8,269 nucleotides of DNA, from contig CAISOQ010000250.1 in assembly GCA_903887095.1 (NCBI GenBank), positions 1 to 8,269 of the forward strand. Direction: 5' to 3'. The translations under genes were made by a program, and so were the position numbers. This document shows positions 1-6,615 of the stretch, in pieces; position 1 is the stretch's first letter, and each line of letters begins with the position of its first letter. The DNA is from an uncultured Flavobacteriia bacterium. GTDB taxonomy: Bacteria; Bacteroidota; Bacteroidia; Flavobacteriales_D; Crocinitomicaceae. The notes below the pieces were generated by a model that had not been told where the DNA came from, did not search any database, and saw only the letters and a program-made list of their open reading frames with translations.

Positions 1-1209
1 ACCCAAACAGCAGGACATGGTATCCTTGTCGGTATAGGCGCACTAAATGCCAATGGATCTGCTAACCTCATTCCGCGAGCTAAGCGATTTAAAATTACGA
101 ATTGCCACGTGCACGATGCTGTGAATTACAATACGCCTCAGTCGCAATGGGGTTCATCAGTGAAATTTTGGAATACCAGTCATAATCTTGCCTTGAACAA
201 TCACGTGCACGACAATTCAGGCGAAGGAATCGATTTTGATTTTTGTGATACGGCTGAGGTTCGTGAGAATTTGCTTCATGACAACTATGCCAATTTGTAC
301 CTCGATAAAATGCAGTATGCATTTGTTCACCGGAACATGATCTACAATGAAACAAAGGTAGTTAGTGGAATATTGCTAGGTCTCGAAGCATTTACTGCAT
401 TCGTGACGAATCATTACATGAAAGACATCTATATTCAAAATAATATCATCCTCAATACAATGGGAATTAACATCTGGCAGGGAATTTACAGCGCCATTCA
501 AAATGGCTATTTCAATAATATCCAGATCAGAAATAATACGATCATAGGAAAACAAGTGGCTAATGGAGCTCAAGTGAGTTTTTCATACAGTACTTTCCTT
601 GGTCAACCCGTTGCGAATGTGCTGTTTGCGAATATTAGTATTGACCGAAATATAATTACAGCGAACGCGGATAGTCTGAACAATGGAAACATGATCAGCA
701 TTCCGCTGGATCCACAGCCGGGATTAACCACTGGAAATAATTTGTTTAATCGAAATCCAGGGTTTGGCTATAATTCCTCTTCAGATCAAATTTTGGCAAC
801 ACTTCCTGAGTACATCGATCCTAATTCCGATGCAGTAACAGCACTAACACCCAATACGAGTAACAATCCAGATTTTATCGAAAGTGCCACTAATTCAGCG
901 GGAATAGCAGTTGATTATAGTGGATTTGCGCGTGGCATTTCTACAACGAATGTGGGTGCGCTTGAATTGAATGAAGATTTGGGTGTTGATGAATACGATG
1001 AGGAGTTTTTCACAATTTTCCCCAATCCCTCCAATGGTGTATTGAATGTGAACTGTGAGAAGTGTCAACTCATCGTGAATGATGTAAATGGCAAATCAAT
1101 AGGAATTTATAATAAAGACGAACTCAACAATCTCAATTTAAAACCAGGAGTTTATTATATCAGGGAAACGGACCAGGATGAACTCGTGAAAGTGATTGTA
1201 ATTCAATAA
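1..1209 (+). CDS. Secreted right-handed parallel beta-helix protein with T9SS sorting domain (5'-truncated by window edge)
   Basis: The frame is open from base 1, so the gene begins outside the window. The GTG at 109 is internal. 402 residues are visible. Residues ~1-200 are a series of short repeats rich in Asn, Ile and Val, with recurring units such as VHDN, LLHDN, IQNNII and IRNNTI. This is the pattern of a right-handed parallel beta-helix (pectate-lyase/NosD-like fold), usually found in polysaccharide-acting or surface proteins. A low-complexity linker follows. The last ~70 residues (from about base 1003) are a type A T9SS C-terminal domain: FPNPSNG at ~340-346, then LKPGVYYI and a final KVIVIQ. 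Known biology: such a domain directs export across the outer membrane by the T9SS, then cleavage or surface anchoring. The substrate is unknown because the N-terminal half is missing and no catalytic motif is evident. The gene ends in TAA, 11 nt from the convergent receptor gene. Confidence 0.9.
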   Translation, partial: TQTAGHGILVGIGALNANGSANLIPRAKRFKITNCHVHDAVNYNTPQSQWGSSVKFWNTSHNLALNNHVHDNSGEGIDFDFCDTAEVRENLLHDNYANLYLDKMQYAFVHRNMIYNETKVVSGILLGLEAFTAFVTNHYMKDIYIQNNIILNTMGINIWQGIYSAIQNGYFNNIQIRNNTIIGKQVANGAQVSFSYSTFLGQPVANVLFANISIDRNIITANADSLNNGNMISIPLDPQPGLTTGNNLFNRNPGFGYNSSSDQILATLPEYIDPNSDAVTALTPNTSNNPDFIESATNSAGIAVDYSGFARGISTTNVGALELNEDLGVDEYDEEFFTIFPNPSNGVLNVNCEKCQLIVNDVNGKSIGIYNKDELNNLNLKPGVYYIRETDQDELVKVIVIQ

Positions 1210-1220
1210 TTACTAGTCCT

Positions 1221-1496
1221 TTAAAGTTTTATTCCAACTGAAAAATAGATTGTCCTTCCTGTTCCAGGCAGTAAACCAGGTCCGGGATATCCGCTGGCTC
1301 TTCGCGTAGCGTATTTTACATCCATCAGGTTGTTTATTCCTCCTTTTAAGGTGTAGATTTTACTTACATTCCAATTAAAAGTTAAATCCATGAGCTTGTA
1401 AGAAGGTAATTTACCACTTGTAAATGTGCTATTTGGAAGTTCCGTATTCTCTGCATTTGTGTAAACGGCATCTACAAAAATGAACTGAAAACTAGT
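1221..1496 (-). pseudogene. Detached in-frame C-terminal segment of the FecA-like receptor (after the amber codon)
   Basis: Reading past TAG 1497-1499 in the same frame gives 91 further codons and a TAA at 1221-1223. The translation has the features of a TonB-dependent receptor C-terminus: KLPSYKLMDLTFNW, GGINNLMDVKYATRRASGYP, GPGLLPGTGRTIYF and a terminal FSVGIKL with an aromatic/hydrophobic beta-signal-like end. The NNL.D..Y..RRA.GYPGPG...GR pattern is the usual end of this receptor class. Upstream plus downstream gives a 732-codon gene of normal receptor size. No frameshift or second stop occurs, so the single amber codon is the only lesion. The segment has no start codon of its own near its beginning. 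It is either a recently broken gene end, a sequencing error, or translated by readthrough. Confidence 0.85.
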
Positions 1497-3419
1497 CTAG
1501 AAGCCATTGTAATCATAAGTTACACCACTTCTGAAAATAGTGCGAGGCGCATTTTCAACAAAGTTTCCTTCGATTGATTTTAGAGGGTCTTGAGCAATAC
1601 TAGGGTTGTTCCATTTTGTATAGCGAGCGTCTGTGAAAGAGTAGTTTGAATAGAGCTTAATCGACCCAATTTTTTTAAGTGGTTTTATTATTTCGGTAAG
1701 GTTTATTTCAGCAAATGATTCCAGACCTTTGCTAGTCGATGCTCCGATATTTTCAATATGATTGATACCATCTCTTGTAACGGTCCCTATTCGGTTATCA
1801 TATTGTAACCTAAAGACACTGATGTCAAAATTCAAAATGTTTTTAATTTTTCCTCTGATTCCAAAATCAGCATTGTAGCCTTTTGAATCTTTAAGATTTG
1901 AATCGATGATATCTGTAGTCGCTGATGGAGTCAGTTGTGAATAGGTGACAGGTCGGTAACCTTGCGTAATATTCGAATAAAGATTAATCTGATCATTGAT
2001 TTTATACTCTCCACCAATTCCAGCAAGCAGAATGTTTCTTTGCGGCTGAATGCCCTCAATTTTTCCAGTTTGAGACGTATTAATGCGTCCTGATGTAACT
2101 GAGTTTAGCAACTCAAATCGTATTCCTGGGGTTATACTTATCCTTTTTCCAATTTTGAATAGATTTTCTGCAAAAAAGGCTAGATTATCCGTTGTAAATT
2201 CTAATTCTTTTCCCCATTCTTTGCCATTGTTTAATTGATCTATGCTCAAGTCAAAATCTTCACCCTTCGTTCCAATACCTTGCTGCTTTCTTGATGTGCT
2301 CCCTTTGTACAATCTTCCTCCGGCTGAAATTGTGCTTTTTTGAGAAAGAAAATTGTAAGTATGCGCAAATCGCAATTCAGCACCTATGTTGTTGTACCAG
2401 TCGCGATCAACTTGTCTAGGGTTGTAGGTTCCAAGAGTTGTATTTATTGTATCAGCTGTAGTGATAGCTTTTGTAAAACCAACCGAATTTCTTTCGGCAG
2501 CTAAAGCGAAAACTTTGAAATCTAATTTAGTGTTCTCATTAAAGGAATATTTTGAGTTGATTGCGAGTAAATTCCAAGGTGTATTGAACCAATTCCTTGA
2601 TCGGAGTGATTGTTGCGGATCTTCCCAAAATAGAGAATCTGTAAGGCCCCCGGCTTGTTGACTTAAATATTCCATGTGCGTGTATTGCATGCCCAATGAA
2701 AGTTTTTTAGTCAAATCCATGTTTACAGAAAGATATCCGGTATTCGTCGAATACGCGCTATTTTCTCTCCATCCATCTGCATTTCTGTGATGTAAAAAGC
2801 CATAATAACTGAATCCTTTATACTGTCCGCCTATTGCATTATAGGTATTGAATAAACCATAAGAACCGATTGTCTGGGTGCTTTCAAAAGCGAACGGTTT
2901 ATCCGATAACTTAGTTTTTGTGACGTAATTCAATAATCCACCGAATTGGCATCCATACTGCAATGCACCCGCACCTCTTACCACTTCTATTTTTTCGAGG
3001 GCTTCAGCTGGAGGAGAATAATAAGCTTCTGGATAACCGAATGCTTCCGAACTTATGTCATAACCATTTTGTCTAACATTGAATTCCCAAGATCTATTTG
3101 GACTTAATCCTCTCGTAGCAATGCCATTTTGAATACCAGAACCATCATTTTCCCAAATCATGACGCCTGCAACTTTAGAGAAAATTTGACGTGAATTATT
3201 TGTTGAAAGATCTGCATTTAAAGCACCGACATTTATTACTTCATTTTTTTTTGAGGAATAAATCATTGTTCCTTCTACTTCTTTTAAACGAGAAATATCA
3301 TTTTCAATCAATTTGCTCTTAATATCGATATGATGTAAATGAATAGTTCTGTGCGTGCTATCTTGCGCCTGGGTGCAAAACGATAGTACTAGCAATATCA
3401 GAAATAAAGTTCTTTTCAT
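1497..3419 (-). CDS. FecA-like TonB-dependent outer-membrane receptor, cut short by an in-frame amber codon
   Basis: This is an outer-membrane gated transporter of the siderophore/ferric-citrate class. The chosen ATG at 3419 directly begins a signal peptide (MKRTLFLILLVLSFCTQAQ). The frame extends upstream to a TTG at 3449, but that adds ten residues before the signal peptide, and GAGG lies just before the ATG. There is no N-terminal carboxypeptidase-like domain. The plug (~40-170) has VAGVMIWEND, IATRGLSPNRS, IEVVRGAGALQYG and GGLLNYVTK, resembling FecA. A long beta-barrel follows. The frame meets TAG at codon 641 (1497-1499), although the barrel should continue: the next 91 codons are open and encode the normal C-terminus (separate entry). 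The 640-residue product would lack the last strands and the C-terminal beta-signal, so it should not assemble. Position 157 is Cys, where I would expect Pro (YGPQFGG). The gene lies 105 nt downstream of the Fur-family gene on the same strand, so co-transcription or metal control is plausible. Ligand unknown. Confidence 0.85.
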   Translation of the reverse strand: MKRTLFLILLVLSFCTQAQDSTHRTIHLHHIDIKSKLIENDISRLKEVEGTMIYSSKKNEVINVGALNADLSTNNSRQIFSKVAGVMIWENDGSGIQNGIATRGLSPNRSWEFNVRQNGYDISSEAFGYPEAYYSPPAEALEKIEVVRGAGALQYGCQFGGLLNYVTKTKLSDKPFAFESTQTIGSYGLFNTYNAIGGQYKGFSYYGFLHHRNADGWRENSAYSTNTGYLSVNMDLTKKLSLGMQYTHMEYLSQQAGGLTDSLFWEDPQQSLRSRNWFNTPWNLLAINSKYSFNENTKLDFKVFALAAERNSVGFTKAITTADTINTTLGTYNPRQVDRDWYNNIGAELRFAHTYNFLSQKSTISAGGRLYKGSTSRKQQGIGTKGEDFDLSIDQLNNGKEWGKELEFTTDNLAFFAENLFKIGKRISITPGIRFELLNSVTSGRINTSQTGKIEGIQPQRNILLAGIGGEYKINDQINLYSNITQGYRPVTYSQLTPSATTDIIDSNLKDSKGYNADFGIRGKIKNILNFDISVFRLQYDNRIGTVTRDGINHIENIGASTSKGLESFAEINLTEIIKPLKKIGSIKLYSNYSFTDARYTKWNNPSIAQDPLKSIEGNFVENAPRTIFRSGVTYDYNGF

Positions 3420-3467
3420 ATCCTCGAAATTTATTGTGCAAAACAACAAATGAAAAGGACTTTCTGC

Positions 3468-3487
3468 AATACCTTTTTTTAGGTATT
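3468..3487. repeat. Perfect inverted repeat upstream of the FecA-like receptor
   Basis: The sequence AATACCT, six T, AGGTATT is a perfect 7-bp inverted repeat with a 6-nt spacer. It lies in the 105-nt gap between the Fur-family gene stop and the FecA-like receptor ATG, about 48 nt before that ATG. It could be an operator for the receptor, or a weak hairpin after the regulator gene. The stem is AU-rich and has no U-tract on the minus strand, so it is a poor intrinsic terminator. It does not resemble the GCAA-N5-TTGC sites in the divergent region. Confidence 0.5.
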
Positions 3488-3524
3488 TTAGAATGAATCT
3501 AAATAAAGTTGATCAGAAGAAGAG

Positions 3525-3899
3525 TTAAGAACACTTTCCGCAGAGACCTGCTACTGTTAACTGGTATTCTTGAATGATAAAGTTGGAAGGGAGTTTTAAA
3601 TCAACACTTTGATCTTCAAAGCATGTAAGTTCACCACAGGTAGTGCAACTAAAATGCAGGTGATCATGATGGTGTGAAGAATGTGAACAACTTTTACAGG
3701 CTGCAAAATTGACAACACCATTAACGTTTACTATCCTGTGAATTTCATTTTCTTTCACCAAGCGTTCCAGAATGCGATAGATAGTTACACGGTCACATGT
3801 GCCTTTCATTTGCTCTTGTATTGTGGCATGCGACAGCGCAATTGGAGAACTTTGAATGATCTCTAAAATCTTTGATTTTCCGACCGTATTTCTAGACAT
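3525..3899 (-). CDS. Fur-family metalloregulator, probably Zur-like
   Basis: This 124-residue protein has normal length for a small Fur-family repressor. The N-terminal winged helix has the family signature with recognition helix around CDRVTIYRILERL (35-47), followed by the wing EIHRIVNVNGVVNFA. The C-terminal dimerisation half carries metal ligands: HHHDHLHF (76-83), C85-x2-C88 (CTTC) and C120-x2-C123 (CGKC). The two CxxC pairs match the structural Zn(Cys)4 site of the family. The His cluster, with an additional C68-x2-C71 and C93, could supply the sensor site. Family knowledge: metal-bound dimers repress uptake genes. The divergent ZnuD-like receptor argues for zinc sensing (Zur), but Fur or another metal cannot be excluded from sequence alone. 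ATG at 3899 is chosen because it gives a full N-terminus. A near-perfect promoter -7 element ends only 4 nt before it, so the mRNA may be almost leaderless. The stop is TAA. Confidence 0.9.
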   Translation of the reverse strand: MSRNTVGKSKILEIIQSSPIALSHATIQEQMKGTCDRVTIYRILERLVKENEIHRIVNVNGVVNFAACKSCSHSSHHHDHLHFSCTTCGELTCFEDQSVDLKLPSNFIIQEYQLTVAGLCGKCS

Positions 3900-3931
3900 G
3901 CAACAAAATTAATTTTTTCTGACGAATTATT

Positions 3932-3944
3932 GCAATTATGTTGC
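3932..3944. promoter_or_regulatory. Candidate Zur operator A (GCAA-N5-TTGC)
   Basis: GCAATTATGTTGC is a 13-bp interrupted palindrome that overlaps the candidate -33 elements of both divergent promoters. It shares its arms and spacer length with operator B, 29 bp away centre to centre (about three helical turns). Binding here would block both genes. Assignment to the adjacent Fur-family protein is by position and repetition only. Confidence 0.5.
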
Positions 3945-3960
3945 GTTAATAGTTAATTTC

Positions 3961-3973
3961 GCAACACAGTTGC
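3961..3973. promoter_or_regulatory. Candidate Zur operator B (GCAA-N5-TTGC)
   Basis: GCAACACAGTTGC has perfect 5-bp arms (GCAAC/GTTGC) around 3 nt. It lies immediately after the plus-strand -7 element, where the receptor transcript should start, and ends 6 nt before the receptor ATG. It is a second copy of the operator A pattern, with further likeness in the flanks (T.AA after the right arm). Occupancy would repress the receptor operon. The regulator assignment is inferred. Confidence 0.5.
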
Positions 3974-3979
3974 ATAAAT

Positions 3980-6232
3980 ATGACGTTTTCTTTCAAACAA
4001 TTTCTACTTCTTACAATCTTTTCTTTAGCAGGAAATGTGCTGTTTTCTCAAGATATTGCGGGGGTAGTGAAGGATTCTATTTCTGGAAAGGAAATAGCTA
4101 TGGCAACTGTGACAATTATAGAAACGGACCAATCTGCTGTCACTGATTTAAACGGACGATTTAAATTTAAAATGAAAGGTGAAGGTGTCTTTACCATAAA
4201 AGTGAACGCCGAGAATTATCAAACCCAAGTAAAAATTGCAACCCCAGAACAAAAGGAGATTACAGTTAAACTTTTTCCGCAACATGTGGATCTCAATGAA
4301 GTAACCGTTTCGGGATCAACCACGCAATCTCAAAATCAAAATGCCTTCCACATTGAAACCAGGAAACTGTCATCTCTCACAACGATTGCTGCTGTAAATA
4401 TGGGTGAAGTTATTTCACGTATTCCAGGGGTCTATCAATCGAGTCTTGGAAATGGAATATCTAAGCCTGTTATTCGCGGTATGCAAGGAATGCGAGTAGT
4501 CAGCTTGATAAATGGTCTCCGCATCGAAGGACAGCAATGGGGAGGTGATCATGGCATGGGTATAGCCGAGTTGGGCATTGGTTCAGTTGAGGTGATTAAA
4601 GGTCCTGCTTCACTACTTTATGGCGCTGATGCGCTTGGAGGTGTTATTTACTTTTCTGATGCGCCGTATGCTCCAAACGGGACTTATGAGATAAGTTCTC
4701 AGAATTTTTTTCAATCAAATACCCTTGGAGGCGTTTCCAGATTTTTAATGAAGAATTCCACTAAAAAAGTAAGGTGGATAGTTGGCGCTAGTTATGCAAA
4801 TCACGCTGATTATCAATTGCCGGATAATAAGTTCGCTCAGAATTCGAGATTCAATGAGCTGGTACTAAAATCTTCGTTGTCTTTCAATGGTAAAAAAAGT
4901 GTTCACCATTTAAGGTATTCATACAATCACATAACCACCGGTATTCCTGGACATTCACATGATAGTATTGTTTACCCAGAATTGTTCCAGGTTACAGATC
5001 AAAAAAGAGTTTATTCACTGCCCGCGCAGTTTTTTAGCAACCATTACTTCAATTCGGACAATAAATGGTACGGAAAAAGCAATGAATGGCTCGTGATGGT
5101 CGGTATTACTTCCAATAGATTGATAGAATATGATGAAAAAGTAACAATACCAAGTCTTTCAATGTCCCTGACGAATGGACTTTACAACATTAAATGGACC
5201 AATAAATCGATTAAAAACATAAAGTTTGTTTCTGGTCTTCAGGGGATGGCGCAGTTTAATGTCAACGCGACCAATGCTTCCGATACTTTGATCCCAAATT
5301 CATCGACATTCGATAACGGAGTATACACTTCAATGCTTTTTACAAGGTACAATTGGAATTTTCAGGCGGGCGTAAGGTATGATTTCCGCTATTTGGAAAC
5401 CCATCATGCGTTCATTGAAAGACCACCCGTCACAAAGCTGTTTTCTGGAATTAATAGTTCTGCTGGTGCCGTTTATTCGCGTGAGCATGTCGTTTTTCGT
5501 TCTTCTATTTCAACAGGTTTTCGGGCACCACATTTGACAGAGTTACTGTCAAATGGATTTCATCATGGGGCACTTCGATATGAAATTGGCGATCTCAATC
5601 TAAGTCCAGAAAAAGCGACGCAACTTGATGTGACATTAGAAACCACTCATGAACATTTATCCCTGATTTTAAACCCATTCGTTAATTACATTCGCAATTA
5701 CATTGCTCTTCAACCACTTGATTCATTGGTAGACGGCATTCCTGTTTTTGAATACCGACAAGTGAAAGACGTCATCTTTTACGGCACTGATGTAGGCCTG
5801 CATTACCACCCTCATTTCGCCCACAAATTGCATTTGGAAAGTACTTTTTCACTCGTGAAAATTCAAAGCCAATCTGACAGCAGTGTTTCGTTGATTCCGC
5901 AACCGCGCATACTCAGTTCTGCTCGATATAGCTTTAATGCAGGGAAGAAAATTATATTGAAAGAGATGTATGTTCAGCATGTATGGATGGGAAGACAGTA
6001 CCAAGTTGCTTACAATGAACTTCCAACAAATGCTTATAATGTGATTGATGCGGCCATGAAATTTGCATCAAGAAATAACCAATGGGAATTTAATCTCGGA
6101 TGTAAAAATATCCTGAATGTAACTTACATCGATCATTTATCCCGATTGAAGAACATTGGAATGCCGGCTCCTGGGCGTAATTTTTATATCAGTATAACTT
6201 ACCAATTAAAGCAAACAACTAAAAACCAATAA
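3980..6232 (+). CDS. ZnuD-like TonB-dependent outer-membrane receptor (probable zinc uptake)
   Basis: This 750-residue receptor has a signal peptide (MTFSFKQFLLLTIFSLAGNV...FSQ, ~1-24). Next comes a carboxypeptidase-D-regulatory-like beta-sandwich (~25-105, IAGVVKDSISGKEIAMATV), typical of Bacteroidota receptors. The plug is ~125-230 (VISRIPGVYQSS, KPVIRGMQGMRVVSLINGLR, VEVIKGPASLLYGADALGG) and a 22-strand-type barrel follows. ZnuD-like features are an Asp-His pair in the plug (D190-H191 in WGGDHGMG), a His loop GIPGHSHD (321-328), FRAPHLTELL then FHHGALRYEIGDLNLSPE (~527), and a later FEYRQVKDVIFYGTD. As I recall, an Asp-His pair and a barrel His help bind Zn in meningococcal ZnuD. More His residues cluster at 608-618 (HYHPHFAHKLH). 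The Zur-like regulator is divergent and a Cys/His-rich lipoprotein follows by 2 nt. No Shine-Dalgarno is evident; the ATG is fixed by the signal peptide. Zinc is inferred; copper or another divalent metal is the main alternative. Confidence 0.85.
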   Translation: MTFSFKQFLLLTIFSLAGNVLFSQDIAGVVKDSISGKEIAMATVTIIETDQSAVTDLNGRFKFKMKGEGVFTIKVNAENYQTQVKIATPEQKEITVKLFPQHVDLNEVTVSGSTTQSQNQNAFHIETRKLSSLTTIAAVNMGEVISRIPGVYQSSLGNGISKPVIRGMQGMRVVSLINGLRIEGQQWGGDHGMGIAELGIGSVEVIKGPASLLYGADALGGVIYFSDAPYAPNGTYEISSQNFFQSNTLGGVSRFLMKNSTKKVRWIVGASYANHADYQLPDNKFAQNSRFNELVLKSSLSFNGKKSVHHLRYSYNHITTGIPGHSHDSIVYPELFQVTDQKRVYSLPAQFFSNHYFNSDNKWYGKSNEWLVMVGITSNRLIEYDEKVTIPSLSMSLTNGLYNIKWTNKSIKNIKFVSGLQGMAQFNVNATNASDTLIPNSSTFDNGVYTSMLFTRYNWNFQAGVRYDFRYLETHHAFIERPPVTKLFSGINSSAGAVYSREHVVFRSSISTGFRAPHLTELLSNGFHHGALRYEIGDLNLSPEKATQLDVTLETTHEHLSLILNPFVNYIRNYIALQPLDSLVDGIPVFEYRQVKDVIFYGTDVGLHYHPHFAHKLHLESTFSLVKIQSQSDSSVSLIPQPRILSSARYSFNAGKKIILKEMYVQHVWMGRQYQVAYNELPTNAYNVIDAAMKFASRNNQWEFNLGCKNILNVTYIDHLSRLKNIGMPAPGRNFYISITYQLKQTTKNQ

Positions 6233-6234
6233 AT

Positions 6235-6447
6235 ATGAAAAAATCAGTGATTTTATTTGTCATGGCAACAGCGAGTGCAATTGCCATTTCTTCTTGTTCA
6301 AAAAATAAATGCCATGATTGTCACTATGATAAAAATGGGGCAGAAGTTGAATTAGGGGAGAAATGTGGTGATGACCTAGAACAACTAGAGTCAAACGGAT
6401 ATACCGACACTACTGGAACGTATACTGTTCATTGCCACGAGCATTAA
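6235..6447 (+). CDS. Small Cys/His-rich lipoprotein coupled to the ZnuD-like receptor
   Basis: This 70-residue protein begins with a lipoprotein signal peptide: MKKS, a hydrophobic core, then the lipobox AISSC with C21 as the lipidated residue. The mature ~50 residues are dense in soft-metal ligands: C26-H-D-C29-H30 near the start, C44 within LGEKCGDDLE, and a terminal H66-C67-H68-E-H70 cluster. This pattern suggests a membrane-anchored metal-binding protein. I do not recognise a characterised family and assign no established function. Its ATG lies 2 nt after the receptor stop, so it is very probably translated from the same mRNA and co-regulated by the upstream sites. A role in receiving or buffering the metal next to the receptor is inference; it could face the periplasm or the surface. 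It ends in TAA and is followed by a strong hairpin terminator. Confidence 0.85.
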   Translation: MKKSVILFVMATASAIAISSCSKNKCHDCHYDKNGAEVELGEKCGDDLEQLESNGYTDTTGTYTVHCHEH

Positions 6448-6567
6448 TCTTGCAGGCTGGATCTGCGAGGTATTGACCACTCGTATCTTTAGGGACTTGC
6501 GTGTGGAAGAGAAATGCAAAACCTTTTTACATAGTTTCATAAAGAAAACTCCGATTTTTTAAATCAA

Positions 6568-6598
6568 AAAGCCTAACGCGAAATCTGTGTTAGGCTTT
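6568..6598. terminator. Bidirectional intrinsic terminator
   Basis: AAAGCCTAAC pairs with GTTAGGCTTT (10 bp). Three further pairs including G-U extend it to a 13-bp stem around a 5-nt loop (AAATC). On the plus strand the stem ends in TTT then CTAGTTTT; on the minus strand a T-rich run follows. It sits between convergent genes ending at 6447 (+) and 6616 (-), so it can end both units. The 168-nt gap around it holds nothing else recognisable. Confidence 0.85.
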
Positions 6599-6615
6599 CT
6601 AGTTTTGCTGCTTTA

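Larger units (their letters stand above)
3900..3979. promoter_or_regulatory. Divergent control region between the Zur-like regulator and the ZnuD-like receptor
   Basis: These 80 bp hold both promoters. On the minus strand TAATTTTG (3911-3904) is a perfect TAnnTTTG element, with TTG at 3935-3933, 21 nt upstream. On the plus strand TAATTTCG (3954-3961, one mismatch) has TTG at 3930-3932, also 21 nt upstream. The palindrome TTGCAA (3930-3935) therefore supplies the -33 element in both directions. Two GCAA-N5-TTGC palindromes lie here (separate entries), and an extra GCAAC half-site is at 3900-3904. The arrangement suggests shared repression plus autoregulation. The promoter calls follow the Bacteroidota consensus and are inference. 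Confidence 0.6.

Noticed and set aside
95..573. Minus-strand open frames of 86 and 65 codons opposite the beta-helix gene.
   Set aside because: They lie antisense within a clear coding frame, have no recognisable domain or start context, and look like chance frames.
1212..1497. A 7-bp direct repeat ACTAGTC at 1212-1218 and 1491-1497 flanks the detached receptor C-terminus, and CTAG occurs twice around the amber codon.
   Set aside because: The repeat is short and the flanked segment is the genuine, in-frame end of the receptor gene, not an insertion. No mobile-element features are present, so chance is the simplest explanation.
2461..2661. Plus-strand 66-codon frame inside the FecA-like receptor.
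   Set aside because: It is antisense to the receptor barrel and has no family features.
1221..3419. Amber reassignment (TAG to an amino acid) as an established property of this genome.
   Set aside because: A single TAG in one gene cannot support a code change. It is kept only as a possibility in the findings; mutation or sequencing error is more likely.
3420..3449. Extended start of the FecA-like receptor at TTG 3449.
   Set aside because: It places ten polar/mixed residues before a well-formed signal peptide. The ATG at 3419 with GAGG just upstream fits better.
6448..6567. A small gene or RNA between the lipoprotein gene and the terminator.
   Set aside because: No start with a plausible coding frame or structured element was seen; it reads as a 3' untranslated stretch leading to the terminator.
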